Positions 8,478-19,175 are shown, numbered from the stretch's first letter. The stretch: 64,000 nucleotides of DNA from Geodermatophilus sp. YIM 151500 (GCF_025716945.1 NZ_JAOVZT010000008.1:1-64000), one strand, 5' to 3'. The notes: generated from the letters alone by a model not told the origin. Made by a program: numbers and translations.

Positions 8478-9806
8478 TCAGCCGCCGTCCGCGGACGGCT
8501 CGACGGACCAGGCGAGCCGGAAACCGCTGAAGATCTGCCGCCGGTACGGGTGGTCCCAGTTGCGGAAGCTGGGCCGCAGGATGGCCGGGTCGACCGCCCA
8601 CGAGCCGCCGCGCAGCACGCGGTAGTCGCCGCCGAAGAACGGCGCCGAGTAGTCGGCGTAGAGCATCGGGACGAACCCCGGCCACGGCCGGAACGGTGAC
8701 GACGTCCACTCCCAGACGTCGCCCACCATCTGCTCGGCGCCGCACGCCGACGCCGATGCCGGGTAGGCGCCCACCGGCGCCGGGCGCAGCGCGTCGCCGC
8801 CGAGGTTGGCCAGGGACGGCGTCGGCTCGGCCGACCCCCACGGCCACCGCCGTCGCCGCCCGGCCGCCGGGTCCCAGACCGCCGCCTTCTCCCACTCCAC
8901 CTCGGTCGGCAGCCGGGCACCGGGCGGGACGACGCCGGTGCCGCCGGCCCACGCGGCGTAGGCCTCGGCCTCGAAGGAGGTGACGTGCTGGACCGGCTCG
9001 TCGGGCGGCAGCGGCTCGACGACGCCGAACCGCGTGCGCGTGCCGTCGACGCCCCAGAACTGCGGCCGGTCCAGCCCGGCCTCGCACCGCTGCGCCCAGC
9101 CGCGCGCCGACCACCACCGCGGGTCGGCGTACCCGCCGTCGGCGACGAACCGCGCGTACTCGGCGTTGGTCACGGGCACGCGGCCGATGCGGAAGGCGGG
9201 CACGTCGACCGGGTGCGCCGGCCGCTCGTTGTCCAGGGAGAACGGCTCGTCCGCCGGGTCGACACCGAGCACGAACGGGCCACCGGGCACGAGCACCGAC
9301 GTGCCCGCCACCCCGGGCCGGCCCGGCGGCAGCGGCGTCCCCGCGGCGAGCAGCGGCGGTCCGACCCGCAGGTTGAGCGCCTGCAGCATCGTCTCGTCGT
9401 GCTGCTGCTCGTGGCTGACCACCATGGCGAAGTCGAACGGGTCGCCGTCGTCGTCCGCCCCGAGCCGCTCCAGCCGGTCGAGCACCCGCCCGCGCACCTC
9501 GCGGCCGAAGGCCCGCGCCTCGACCGGCGGCAGCAGCGGCAGCCGCGCCCGGACCGCGCGGGGCTGGGTGAAGGCGTCGTACAGCGCCTCCACGTCGGGC
9601 GGCAGCAGCCCGGGCCGGCGGGCGTCGCCGCGGCGCAGCAGCCAGAGGTCCTCCTGCTGGCCGATGTGCGCGAGGTCCCAGACCAGCGGGCTCAGCAGCG
9701 GGGTGTGCTGGCGCAGCAGCTCCGGCTCGTCGTGGTCGGTGAGCCGCAGCGTCCGGTCGCGGGCGGTGGTCAGGTCGCGGGCGAGCCGCTCGCGGAGGTC
9801 GCTCAC
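8478..9806 (-). CDS. egtB: Hercynine oxygenase / sulfoxide synthase EgtB
   Basis: Non-haem iron enzyme of 442 residues that joins hercynine to gamma-glutamylcysteine with O2, forming the C-S bond and sulfoxide. An N-terminal DinB-type four-helix domain carries the iron ligands H47 ([12 protein letters not shown]), H132 and H136 (HEQQHDE). The C-terminal formylglycine-generating-enzyme-like domain spans about 190-440 and ends in typical [18 protein letters not shown] and [17 protein letters not shown] motifs. GTG at 9806 overlaps the egtA stop (GTGA). The gamma-glutamyl-dependent type fits the presence of egtA and egtC. Confidence 0.95.
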   Translation of the reverse strand: MSDLRERLARDLTTARDRTLRLTDHDEPELLRQHTPLLSPLVWDLAHIGQQEDLWLLRRGDARRPGLLPPDVEALYDAFTQPRAVRARLPLLPPVEARAFGREVRGRVLDRLERLGADDDGDPFDFAMVVSHEQQHDETMLQALNLRVGPPLLAAGTPLPPGRPGVAGTSVLVPGGPFVLGVDPADEPFSLDNERPAHPVDVPAFRIGRVPVTNAEYARFVADGGYADPRWWSARGWAQRCEAGLDRPQFWGVDGTRTRFGVVEPLPPDEPVQHVTSFEAEAYAAWAGGTGVVPPGARLPTEVEWEKAAVWDPAAGRRRRWPWGSAEPTPSLANLGGDALRPAPVGAYPASASACGAEQMVGDVWEWTSSPFRPWPGFVPMLYADYSAPFFGGDYRVLRGGSWAVDPAILRPSFRNWDHPYRRQIFSGFRLAWSVEPSADGG

Positions 9807-11071
9807 GGCAGCACCTGCGGGAGGTCGGTGGCGGCGGCGAGGACGGCGGCCGGACCGTCCCCACCGGCCCGCGCGAGGACGGCGTCCCCCGGGCTGCGCC
9901 CGGCGTGCACCAGGGCGGCGAGCGCGTCGACGTCCGGCTGCAGGGACGCCGGGACGGCGGGGCCGGCGGCGGCGAGGCAGGCGGTCGCCGCCCGGCGCAG
10001 GTCGCCGTCGGCCAGGCCGAGGCGGGCCGCACGGTCCCAGGCGCCGGGGACCGGCGCGGTCGCCACCCAGGCGCGGTCGGCGGCGCCGGGGTCGTCGAGC
10101 AGCGCGGTGGTCACCGCGGCCAGTGCCGGCCACCACGGCTCGGGGGTCGCGTCGAGGTAGCGGATCTCCAGGTAGCCGCGCAGCCGCACCGGCGGGAACA
10201 GCGTCGACAGGTGGTAGTCGAGGTCGGCCACCGTGGGCCGGCGGCCGCCCAGGCGCACTTCGCCCCGCACCCATTCCGCGAACGACGTGCGGGTGCGCAC
10301 CGGCTCGGCGCCCCCTCCGGGCCGGCGGACCAGCATCACCGGCGCGGCCAGCGCGTACGCCGCCCACTCCGCGGCCGGCTCGCCGCGGCCGAGCAGGGGG
10401 CCGCAGCGCGCCTGGTCCAGGTCGCCCCACACCTGCTGGCGGACCGACCGCCACCCGGACGGCCGCCCGGCCAGCCGCGGGGAGCAGGCCGACACGGCCA
10501 CCAGCACCGGACCGAGGCGGTGGGCGAGGGCCACGCGGTCACGCCAGCCGTCGGGCGGGCCGGCGTCGAGGTTGACCTGCAGCGCCGCCGTCGACGTCAT
10601 CATCGCCAGGCCTGCGGTGGGACAGCCGACGGCGGCGAAGTGCACCTCCATCGCGGCGTAGCGGGCGGCCGGGTTGACCCGCGCCGGGCGGCGCAGCGGA
10701 TCGCTCCCGAGCAGCGCGAGGGCCAGCCCGTCGCGGGCCAGCGCGGCGCCGAGGGCGGTCCGGTCGGCGCGCAGGGCGGCGACCGCGGCCGCGACGTCCG
10801 GGAACGGCGGGCCGGACAGCTCCACCTGCCCGCCGGGTTCCACGGTGATCCGGCTGCCGCAGGGCAGCGGGTCGACACCGGCGACGGCGGCCTGCACCCG
10901 CGGCCACGGCACGCGGCGCGCGGGCTCGGCCAGGTCGACCAGGTGGCCCTCCAGCTCGAGCCCGACCGGGCCGACCGCGCCCGGGTGCAGCGCGGTGCGG
11001 GCGACGTGGTCGGCGGTCGCGTCGACGTCGAGGGCGGGTGCCGCCACGGGGATCGGGGACAACGGGGCCAC
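9803..11071 (-). CDS. egtA: Glutamate-cysteine ligase EgtA
   Basis: ATP-dependent ligase of 422 residues in the actinobacterial/plant-type GCS2 family, which makes gamma-glutamylcysteine for EgtB. The [11 protein letters not shown] motif near residue 30, [24 protein letters not shown] and YLEIRYLDA match the family. GTG at 11071 sits close behind GGAGG; TTG at 11062 has better spacing (about 11 nt) and would shorten the protein by three residues. It is the first gene of the operon egtA-egtB-egtC-egtD-VTT. The 174 bp to the divergent DUF309 gene should hold its promoter. Confidence 0.92.
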   Translation of the reverse strand: MAPLSPIPVAAPALDVDATADHVARTALHPGAVGPVGLELEGHLVDLAEPARRVPWPRVQAAVAGVDPLPCGSRITVEPGGQVELSGPPFPDVAAAVAALRADRTALGAALARDGLALALLGSDPLRRPARVNPAARYAAMEVHFAAVGCPTAGLAMMTSTAALQVNLDAGPPDGWRDRVALAHRLGPVLVAVSACSPRLAGRPSGWRSVRQQVWGDLDQARCGPLLGRGEPAAEWAAYALAAPVMLVRRPGGGAEPVRTRTSFAEWVRGEVRLGGRRPTVADLDYHLSTLFPPVRLRGYLEIRYLDATPEPWWPALAAVTTALLDDPGAADRAWVATAPVPGAWDRAARLGLADGDLRRAATACLAAAGPAVPASLQPDVDALAALVHAGRSPGDAVLARAGGDGPAAVLAAATDLPQVLP

Positions 11072-11245
11072 CCCCTCCAGGTCCGGACCGGTCGACGTGC
11101 TCGACCGCGGGTCGGTGCGGGGGCGGTGGGCGCGGGGCCTCGCCGTCCTCGTCCCCCATCCTGGGCGCGTGCGTCCGGCGCTGACAACCCCTGACCGGGG
11201 GACGCCCCGTGGTTGTTCACCCGACGGCCACGGGAGGATCACCGT

Positions 11246-11713
11246 GTGGATGTCGACCGGGACCGGGACGCGGCCGGGCGGGCGCGCAACGCGCGGCCCC
11301 GCGACGCGTTGGGCCGGCCGCTGCCGCGCGGGGCGGTCGGCGAGGAGCGGGCGCCCGAGGGCGTCGTCCGGGAGCCGGCCGAGGCGCTGGCCGAGGCGCA
11401 GCGGCTGCTCGACGCGGGGCGGCCCTTCCACGCGCACGAGGTGCTGGAGGACGCCTGGAAGTCGGCGCCGGACGCCGAGCGGCAGCTCTGGCGGGGGTTG
11501 GCGCAGCTCGCCGTCGGGCTGACGCACCTGCTGCGCGGCAACGGGCGCGGGGCGGTCACCCTGCTCCAGCGCGGCGCGTCCAACGTCGAGCCCTACGCCG
11601 GCCGGCCGCCGCACGGCATCGACGTCGCCGGCCTGGTCCGCTGGGCACGCGGGGGCGGCTCCGGCGTCCCCCGGCTGACCTCGCCCGTCAGTCGATCATC
11701 GTCGGATCGCTGA
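11246..11713 (+). CDS. DUF309 domain protein
   Basis: Small cytosolic protein of 155 residues. The helical DUF309 core starts near residue 50 with the family signature FHAHEVLEDAWK and continues through LWRGLAQLAVGLTHLLRGN. An arginine-rich N-terminal segment precedes it. GTG at 11246 follows GGGAGG by 8 nt, a good ribosome site. It is divergent from egtA. The biochemical role of DUF309 is unknown. Confidence 0.85.
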   Translation: MDVDRDRDAAGRARNARPRDALGRPLPRGAVGEERAPEGVVREPAEALAEAQRLLDAGRPFHAHEVLEDAWKSAPDAERQLWRGLAQLAVGLTHLLRGNGRGAVTLLQRGASNVEPYAGRPPHGIDVAGLVRWARGGGSGVPRLTSPVSRSSSDR

Positions 11714-11750
11714 CCCCATCGGCGTGTCGGGCAGCCGTTCGACGATGATC
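11694..11750. repeat. 11-bp inverted repeat around the DUF309 stop
   Basis: GATCATCGTCG (11694-11704) and its exact complement CGACGATGATC (11740-11750) are separated by 35 nt. The sequence spans the DUF309 stop codon and lies 40 nt before the TspO-like start. It could be a weak terminator or an operator for the downstream gene. Confidence 0.5.
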
Positions 11751-11789
11751 AGCGTCGGCCGGGCGGGGATGCCACGTCGGGGAGGTGCC

Positions 11790-12575
11790 GTGCACGACCG
11801 GGTCCGGGCGACGGCGGTGCTGATCGCTGCCTGGGCGCAGATCGCCGGCGGGCCGCTGGGCACGGCGGTCGCCGGGCGGAGCATCGCCGACGTCAGCGAC
11901 CGGACCCGCTCGCTGCTCACCCCCGCCGGCTGGGCGTTCACCATCTGGGCGCTCGTCTTCGCCAGCTCGGTGGCCTGGGCGGTGTACCAGGCCCTGCCGC
12001 GCCAGCGGGAGCGCGCGGTGCACCGCCGCACCGGCTGGCTGCTGGCGGCGGCGTTCGCGGGCAACGCCGTCTGGGAGATCGTGTTCCCGCTGGTCGGCGA
12101 GGCGCTGCCCGTCGTCCCCCTGGTCCTGCTCGTCGCGATCGTGACCGCTACGGCGGTGGCCTTCACCCGGCTGCAGGACCTGCCGGTGCACGGGCTCGCG
12201 CGGGTGCTGCCGGCCGCCCTCACCGGCCTCCTGCTCGGGTGGGTGACCGTCGCCACCGCGGCCGACGTCGGGAGCAGCGGCGTGGCGTGGGGCGCCGCGC
12301 CGACCGGCCCCGCCGCGCAGGCGTGGGCCGTCGGTGCGGTGCTCGCGGTGGCCGCCGTCGCGGCCGCGCTCACGCTCGCCGCACGGGTGGCGGTCGGCCC
12401 GTTCGTGCTGGCCGTCGCCTGGGGCCTGTCCGCGATCGCCGCGGCGGCCGACCCGGTGCCGGTGACGGTGGCCGCGGGAGCCGCGGCGGCCGCCGTCGCC
12501 CTGGTCCTCGTCGCGCGGGTCCTCGTCGCGCGCACGCGGGCGCGGCCGGATCCCCGCACCCTGCTCATCGGCTGA
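11790..12575 (+). CDS. TspO/MBR-like integral membrane protein
   Basis: Polytopic membrane protein of 261 residues with about seven hydrophobic segments. The stretch LTPAGWAFTIWALVF is the recognisable TspO/MBR (tryptophan-rich sensory protein) signature, and NAVWEIVFP is a second conserved element, but the protein is longer than the roughly 160-residue classical TspO. The longer homologues form an uncharacterised subgroup. GTG at 11790 was chosen because GGGGAGG precedes it by about 5 nt; an upstream in-frame GTG at 11724 lacks such a site. Confidence 0.7.
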   Translation: MHDRVRATAVLIAAWAQIAGGPLGTAVAGRSIADVSDRTRSLLTPAGWAFTIWALVFASSVAWAVYQALPRQRERAVHRRTGWLLAAAFAGNAVWEIVFPLVGEALPVVPLVLLVAIVTATAVAFTRLQDLPVHGLARVLPAALTGLLLGWVTVATAADVGSSGVAWGAAPTGPAAQAWAVGAVLAVAAVAAALTLAARVAVGPFVLAVAWGLSAIAAAADPVPVTVAAGAAAAAVALVLVARVLVARTRARPDPRTLLIG

Positions 12576-12617
12576 GATGCCCTGGCACGGCGCCGGTCGA
12601 CCCGCGAGACTGGGCCG

Positions 12618-13058
12618 ATGCGGAGCTACGAGGCCGCCTGCCGCATCGACGCGAGCGCCGACGAGGTCTGGCGGCGGCTGGTGGCCGTGGGCAGCTGGCG
12701 CGACTGGGATTCCGGCGTCGACCGGGTGGAGGGGCGGGTCGCGCTGGGGGAGCGGCTGACGATCTACGCGACGATGATCCGCAGCCGGCCCTTCTCGGTG
12801 ACCGTCACCGAGCTGCGGCCCGCGGAGGCGATGCGCTGGCGCGGTGGGCTGCCGTTCGGCCTGGCCGTCATCGAGCGCACCTACCACCTCGACGCCCAGG
12901 ACGACGGCGCCACGGTGCTCACCGTCCGCGAGGACCACACCGGCCCGCTCGCGCCGCTGGTCGACCGCACCTCCCCGGACCTCAACCCGTCGTTCCGGCA
13001 GTTCTGCGCGGGCATCAAGGCGCTCGCCGAGGGGCGGACCTCCCGGCCGGCGACCTGA
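12618..13058 (+). CDS. SRPBCC-fold protein (polyketide cyclase/START-like)
   Basis: Single-domain protein of 146 residues with the alternating strand pattern of the SRPBCC helix-grip fold (YEAACRIDASADEVWRRL to SWRDWDSGVDRVEG). These proteins bind hydrophobic ligands in a deep cavity; the ligand here is unknown. ATG at 12618 is the first start and no strong ribosome site precedes it, so a leaderless mRNA is possible. It is followed 85 nt later by the malic enzyme. Confidence 0.8.
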   Translation: MRSYEAACRIDASADEVWRRLVAVGSWRDWDSGVDRVEGRVALGERLTIYATMIRSRPFSVTVTELRPAEAMRWRGGLPFGLAVIERTYHLDAQDDGATVLTVREDHTGPLAPLVDRTSPDLNPSFRQFCAGIKALAEGRTSRPAT

Positions 13059-13143
13059 CCGGCGCCGGGGCCACCGGGGGAGACCGACACCGCAGCCGCC
13101 CGCCGCGAAGCCGGCGCGGCGGTGGTGCGAGGATGCCACCGCT

Positions 13144-14667
<1,524 letters not shown>

Positions 14668-14668
14668 G

Positions 14669-14806
14669 TCCCGGTCGTCCTCCGGACCCGACCGGGCTGG
14701 GTCCCCGGTCGTCCTCCGGACCCGACCGCGTCGCACGAGCCGTCCCCTGCTGCGCGGAGCCGCTGCCGCCCCTCCGCGGGGGAGCCTCCGGCCCCCGCTC
14801 GTCGGG
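14669..14806. repeat. Intergenic direct repeat plus dispersed hairpin repeat
   Basis: Two copies of cggtcgtcctccggacccg lie close together at about 14672-14725, directly after the malic enzyme stop. At about 14751-14806 follows a GC-rich segment (gcggagccgctgccgc then gggggagcctccggccccc) that closely matches the repeats at 57.1-57.3 kb. The gggggagcctccggccccc core can fold into a hairpin. The stretch to the glycosylase gene start at 14890 holds no gene. Confidence 0.75.
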
Positions 14807-14889
14807 ATCGGGCGTCCCCCCGCCGAGGCGGTCACGCCTGCGGGTGAGCGGGCGTCGCGGGGGCCCGCCGGCGGGGCATGATCGGCGGC

Positions 14890-15762
14890 GTGCCCGAATT
14901 GCCCGAGGTGGAGGCGCTGGTCGCGTTCCTCCGCGAGAACGCCGTCGGCCGGGTGGTCACCCGCGTCGATCTGGCTGCCGTGCAGGCGATCAAGACCTTC
15001 GACCCGCCGCTGTCGGCGCTGGGCGGGTTGGAGATCACCGGCGTCGGCCGGCACGGCAAGTTCCTCGACCTCGACGTCAGCGGCCTGCACCTCGTCGTCC
15101 ACCTGGCCCGGGCCGGCTGGCTGCACTGGCGCACCGGCCTGCCCGCCGCGCCGCCGAAGCCGGGCAAGGGCCCCTTGGCCGTGCGGGTGCACCTCGCGCC
15201 GCTCGACGCCGACCCACCCGCCCCCGGCTTCGACCTCACCGAGCAGGGGACCCGCAAGAGCCTCGCCGTGTACCTGGTGCGCACCCCGGCCGAGGTGCCC
15301 GGCATCGCCCGGCTCGGCCCCGACGCGCTCGACGTCGACCGCGAGCGGCTCGCCGCGCTGCTGGGCTCCCGGCACGGGCAGCTCAAGGGCGCGCTCACCG
15401 ACCAGACGCTGATCGCCGGCATCGGCAACGCCTACTCCGACGAGATCCTGCACACCGCGCGCATCTCGCCGTTCAAGATGGCCGACAAGCTCGGCGAGGC
15501 CGAACTGGTCCGTCTCGCCGACGCGGTGCACGCCGTCCTCACCGACGCGCTCGACCGCCAGCTCGGGCAGAAGGCCGCCACGCTCAAGGGCGAGAAGCGC
15601 TCCGGGCTGCGGGTGCACGCCCGCACCGGACTGCCCTGCCCGGTGTGCGGCGACACCGTGCGCGAGGTCAGCTTCGCCGATACGTCCCTGCAGTACTGCC
15701 CGACCTGCCAGACCGGCGGCAAGCCGCTGGCCGACCGCCGCCTGTCCAAGCTGCTGCGCTAG
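14890..15762 (+). CDS. Fpg/Nei family DNA glycosylase-AP lyase
   Basis: Base-excision-repair enzyme of 290 residues. The start is fixed at GTG 14890 because the catalytic proline must be residue 2, followed by the glutamate in PELPEVEAL. A helix-two-turn-helix region (about 150-215; LKGALTDQTLIAGIGNAYSDEILH) and a C-terminal zinc finger (CPVCG and CPTCQTGGK) are intact. It removes oxidised bases such as 8-oxoguanine or oxidised pyrimidines and nicks the strand; which of the two is preferred cannot be read from sequence alone. An oxidised-guanine deaminase homologue lies at 0.3 kb, but no direct link is shown. Confidence 0.92.
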   Translation: MPELPEVEALVAFLRENAVGRVVTRVDLAAVQAIKTFDPPLSALGGLEITGVGRHGKFLDLDVSGLHLVVHLARAGWLHWRTGLPAAPPKPGKGPLAVRVHLAPLDADPPAPGFDLTEQGTRKSLAVYLVRTPAEVPGIARLGPDALDVDRERLAALLGSRHGQLKGALTDQTLIAGIGNAYSDEILHTARISPFKMADKLGEAELVRLADAVHAVLTDALDRQLGQKAATLKGEKRSGLRVHARTGLPCPVCGDTVREVSFADTSLQYCPTCQTGGKPLADRRLSKLLR

Positions 15763-15806
15763 GTGGAGTGCGGCGGCGCGGTGTTCCTGCGCTGCCACAC
15801 TCCACC
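15762..15806 (+). terminator. Hairpin after the DNA glycosylase gene, abutting the HAD start
   Basis: GGTGGAGTG (15762-15770) pairs exactly with CACTCCACC (15798-15806), and the inner GGCGGCG/CGCTGCC nearly pairs, giving a 16-bp imperfect stem. It begins in the stop codon of the glycosylase gene and ends 2 nt before the HAD ATG at 15809, so it may end one transcript and also occlude translation of the next. Confidence 0.6.
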
Positions 15807-15808
15807 GC

Positions 15809-16480
15809 ATGGCCCTGGTGACCTTCGACCTGTTCAGCGCGCTGATCGACTCCCGCACCGGGGGCTCGGCGGTGTTCGGCCGGCTGGCCGCCGAGCGCGG
15901 GTGGGAGGTGGACGGGGAGCGGCTCTACGACGAGTGGGACCGCCGCAACAAGGCGTCGCAGCGCGACGAGCCGGAGTGGATCCCGTTCGCCGAGCACTGC
16001 CGCCGCGCGCTGGCCGTCGCCTACGCCGAGCTGCACGTCTCCGAGGACGTCGACCAGGCGGCCGCGGACGCCGCGCTGCTCAACGCCTCGGTCGGCGAGT
16101 GGCCGCTGTGGCCCGACGTCGCCGAGCAGCTGCCGGAGCTCGCGACCCGGCACCGGGTCGGCGTGCTGTCCAACGTGGACGACGCGATCTTCGCCCGCAC
16201 CCGGGTCGCGCCGCTGGTCGACGACGCGCTGGTGCTCACCTCCGAGCGGCTGCACGCCTACAAGCCGGCCCCGGCGCTGTACCACCGGGCCCGCGAGCGG
16301 GCCGGCGGCGACCTGGTGCACGTGGCCACTTCCGCGCGCGACGTGCGCGGGGCGCTGGAGGCCGGCCTGCGCGTCGTGCGGCTGCGCCGGCCCGGCCACC
16401 AGCTCGACCCGACCGGTCCCGCGCCGCGGGCCGAGGCGGAGGACGTGCGCGGCGTCGAGCGGCTGCTCGCCGAGGCCTGA
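15809..16480 (+). CDS. HAD-superfamily hydrolase
   Basis: Cytosolic hydrolase of 223 residues in the 2-haloacid-dehalogenase-like branch. Motif I is FDLFSALID with the nucleophile aspartate at residue 6, but the usual Thr/Val four residues later is Ala. Motif II serine is in GVLSNVDD, and the motif III lysine is in HAYKPAPALY. Motif IV is weak (ATSARDVRGA). Substrate is unknown; phosphatase or dehalogenase activity are both possible. No Shine-Dalgarno is visible before ATG 15809, where a hairpin arm ends instead. Confidence 0.8.
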   Translation: MALVTFDLFSALIDSRTGGSAVFGRLAAERGWEVDGERLYDEWDRRNKASQRDEPEWIPFAEHCRRALAVAYAELHVSEDVDQAAADAALLNASVGEWPLWPDVAEQLPELATRHRVGVLSNVDDAIFARTRVAPLVDDALVLTSERLHAYKPAPALYHRARERAGGDLVHVATSARDVRGALEAGLRVVRLRRPGHQLDPTGPAPRAEAEDVRGVERLLAEA

Positions 16481-16515
16481 ACCGGCAGCCTCGCCGGCCG
16501 ACCGCCGCTGGTGGT

Positions 16516-16547
16516 GCCCGACCTCACGCTGCCGGGTGAGGTCGGGC
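16516..16547. terminator. Bidirectional terminator hairpin
   Basis: GCCCGACCTCAC (16516-16527) pairs perfectly with GTGAGGTCGGGC (16536-16547) across an 8-nt loop. It sits between the convergent HAD and MBL-hydrolase genes, as expected for a shared terminator. The stem core recurs at 52.6 kb. Confidence 0.8.
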
Positions 16548-16601
16548 CCCGTGCGAGGAGGTCGGTGGCAGCCGGGCCGGCCGGCCGGGCGCCGCCGCGG
16601 G

Positions 16602-17840
16602 TCAGCCGGCCGGGCGGCGGAGGCTGCGCCGGGACGCCGTCCGGGCGAGCAGCGCGGTGCGCATGCCGGCGTCGTCGCCGTCCGGCTGACCCTCCACGGC
16701 CGAGCCGACCGCGCTCCACCAGTCGGTAGCGGGCGGTGGGTCGAGCACGTCGACCCGCTGCCCGGGCAGCGGGACGACGACCTGCACGCCCGAGCGCTCC
16801 GCGGCGGCGCAGACCCGCTGCGCCGGCTCGGCCCAGCGGTGGAAGGCCAGGTTGAACGTCGCCCAGTGGATGGGCAGCAGCACGTCGCCACCGAGGTCGC
16901 CGTGCGCCCGCACCGCCTCCTCGGGGGTCATGTGGATGGCCGCCCACGCGTCGTTGTAGGCGCCGACCGGCAGCAGCGTCAGGTCGAACGGGCCGAGCCG
17001 GGCGCCGATCGCGGCGAAGGCGGGCGTGTAGCCCGTGTCGCCGCCGAAGAACACCCGCCGGCGCGGGCCGGCGACCACCCAGGACGACCACAGCGTCGTG
17101 TCCCGGGCGAAGAACCGCCCGGAGAAGTGCCGCGCCTCGGTGCAGGTGAGCGTGAGCCCGCCGATCCGGGTCTCGGCGTGCCAGTCGAGCTCGACGATCC
17201 GCTCGGCGGGCACCCCCCAGCCGCGCAGGTGCTCCCCGACGCCGAGCGGGACGACGAACGGCGCCGTCTGCGTGCGGACCAGCTCGCGCACCGTCGGCAG
17301 GTCGAGGTGGTCGTAGTGGTCGTGCGAGACGAGCACCGCGTCGACCTGCGGCAGCTGGTCGAGCGGGATCGGCGTCGGGTGCAGCCGGGTCGGGCCGAGC
17401 AGCGGCGACGGCGACACCCGCTCGCCCCACACCGGGTCGACCAGCACGCGCTGCCCGTCGACCTCCAGCAGGGCGGTGGCGTGGCCGAACCAGGTGACCG
17501 CCAGCTCGGCGGCGTCCGCGGGCAGCTCCGGTGCGGCAACCGGGACGGGCGCTCCCGGCAGCCCGTTGTGCCGTTCCTCGTGCACCTGTCGCAGCAGGCC
17601 CTTGCGCGGGCCGTTCTTCGGCATCGGCGGGGCGGGCAGGGCGTTGTGGAACTTCCCGTCGGACCACTGCGGCGAGCTCGCGACCGTGGGCAGCAGCCGG
17701 CGCCGGCTGGCTCCCAGCGCGGTGGGCAGGCCCCAGGTGGCCCGGACGAGCCAGCTCACCGGGGCGAGGACGGCGGTGGCGGCAGCGGCCGTGGTGACGG
17801 CGGTGCGGCGCAGGAGGGACGATGGCACGCCCTCCAGCAT
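16602..17840 (-). CDS. MBL-fold metallo-hydrolase, NAPE-PLD/UlaG-like
   Basis: Predicted zinc hydrolase of 412 residues. An N-terminal hydrophobic, alanine-rich segment (about 12-35, after LLRR) suggests a membrane anchor or Tat/Sec-like export. The metal site is SHDHYDHLD, with further ligands in FFGGDTGYT and LLPIHWATF. The overall pattern (WFGHATALLEVDG at the domain start) matches bacterial relatives of N-acyl-phosphatidylethanolamine phospholipase D, so a phospholipid-like substrate is possible but not shown. ATG at 17840 is preferred; GTG at 17852 or 17828 are alternatives. Confidence 0.85.
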   Translation of the reverse strand: MLEGVPSSLLRRTAVTTAAAATAVLAPVSWLVRATWGLPTALGASRRRLLPTVASSPQWSDGKFHNALPAPPMPKNGPRKGLLRQVHEERHNGLPGAPVPVAAPELPADAAELAVTWFGHATALLEVDGQRVLVDPVWGERVSPSPLLGPTRLHPTPIPLDQLPQVDAVLVSHDHYDHLDLPTVRELVRTQTAPFVVPLGVGEHLRGWGVPAERIVELDWHAETRIGGLTLTCTEARHFSGRFFARDTTLWSSWVVAGPRRRVFFGGDTGYTPAFAAIGARLGPFDLTLLPVGAYNDAWAAIHMTPEEAVRAHGDLGGDVLLPIHWATFNLAFHRWAEPAQRVCAAAERSGVQVVVPLPGQRVDVLDPPPATDWWSAVGSAVEGQPDGDDAGMRTALLARTASRRSLRRPAG

Positions 17841-17921
17841 CCCAGGTGTCACGCCGCGGAACGGGACGGCGACGGTTCGCGCCCGCTCCGGGTGACATGC
17901 GCGGGGCGCGAGGACACCCGA

Positions 17922-19175
17922 TCAGGTGCGCCGGGCGAACCCGGCCAGCGCCCGGCGCAGCGCGACGCCGAGGCGGTCGGGTGCCAGGTGCAGCTCGTCG
18001 CGGGGCAGGAGCGGCAGCCCGGGACTGCGCAGGTGCGCCTGCAGGTCGACGTCCGCCCGGAGCGCCGCCTGCTGCGCGGCCACCGCCCGGGCGACGTCCG
18101 CGGGCGCCGGCAGCGGCCGGCCCGGGCCGGCGGAGAGGAACAGGCAGCCGTAGACCCGGGTCGAGTCGGCGTCCTCCGGCTGCAGGACGACGACGAGCGT
18201 GCTCACGGCTCCGGTCCGCGGGTCCTCGACGCGCCGGCGCAGCTGGAAGGGCGCCCGGACGACGGTGGTCGTGCGGTACGACTCCGCGGGACCGGGCTCG
18301 CGGACGGCGGTGAAGCCCCCCGGCTCGTCCACGACCGCGCCGTCCGCGGGCGAGACGGGCGGGGGATCGCCGGACGGCGGGACGTCCGCGTGGGTCTCGT
18401 CGAGCAGGGTGTCGAGCAGCGGTGCGGCCGGGCCGGCGGCGCGTTCGGGTTGCAGGTGCGCGACGACGAAGCGCCGGTCGGTCAGTTCCGGCACGCGCAG
18501 CGGCTTGGCCGCCGGGGCCTCCGGAGCCAGCCAGACGATGCCGTACCGCTCGCCGACGTCGAAGGCCGGCGGCTCGGCGACCAGCCCGCCCTCGGTCCGG
18601 CGCAGCGCCCAGGTCCGCCCGGCCAGGCGTACCTGCGACCAGCCGCCCGGGCGCAGCTCCCGCGACAGCGCGACGGGGTGCCAGGCCCGCGCCAGCGACG
18701 GATCGAGGTTGCCGAACACCGGGCCCGCCGGCTCCGGGAGGGGCGGCGCCGGCTCGGGGCGCGGCTCGTCGGCCGGCGGCGGGGGGACGGCGACCGCCGT
18801 CCGTTCCGGTGCCAGCCACACCCATCCGTGCCGCTCCTCGACCGCCCACGGGACGGGCAGGTCGGCCCGCGGCGGCGCGACGCCGTCCGGGCCCAGTGCC
18901 GGGACGGCGACGCAGCGGCCCTCCGCGTCGAACCGCCAGCCGTGGTAGCGGCACCGCAGCCGCCCGTCGACGACGGTGCCCGCCGACAGGGGCACCAGCC
19001 GGTGCGGGCAGCGGGCGGGGAAGGCGCTCACCTCGCCGCCCGGGCGCAGGCGGACGACGACGAACGCCTGCCCACCGGCGCCGACCGGCAGCGGCGTCGT
19101 CCCGACCTCGGCGGCGCGGGCCACCGGGAACCAGCCCGCCGACCGGACGGCCGGCGGTCGTACCGATGTCGTCAT
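17922..19175 (-). CDS. Rieske 2Fe-2S oxygenase-like protein with a degenerate second half
   Basis: Protein of 417 residues. The N-terminal Rieske domain (about 10-125) has both cluster motifs, CPHRLVPLS and CRYHGW, and ends in HGWVWLAPE. A second segment (about 160-235) repeats the same strand order, from AWHPVALSRELRPG to YGIVWLAPE, but has no Fe-S ligands. The C-terminal 180 residues resemble the catalytic region of ring-hydroxylating oxygenases (LDETHADVPP), though a full mononuclear iron triad cannot be confirmed by eye. Electron donors are not nearby. Substrate is unknown; a sterol- or aromatic-type oxygenase is one guess. Confidence 0.75.
   Translation of the reverse strand: MTTSVRPPAVRSAGWFPVARAAEVGTTPLPVGAGGQAFVVVRLRPGGEVSAFPARCPHRLVPLSAGTVVDGRLRCRYHGWRFDAEGRCVAVPALGPDGVAPPRADLPVPWAVEERHGWVWLAPERTAVAVPPPPADEPRPEPAPPLPEPAGPVFGNLDPSLARAWHPVALSRELRPGGWSQVRLAGRTWALRRTEGGLVAEPPAFDVGERYGIVWLAPEAPAAKPLRVPELTDRRFVVAHLQPERAAGPAAPLLDTLLDETHADVPPSGDPPPVSPADGAVVDEPGGFTAVREPGPAESYRTTTVVRAPFQLRRRVEDPRTGAVSTLVVVLQPEDADSTRVYGCLFLSAGPGRPLPAPADVARAVAAQQAALRADVDLQAHLRSPGLPLLPRDELHLAPDRLGVALRRALAGFARRT

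Noticed and set aside
17922-19175. Frameshift splitting two Rieske genes
   Set aside because: The frame is open throughout and the second half keeps strand motifs, which fits duplication and decay rather than a sequencing error.
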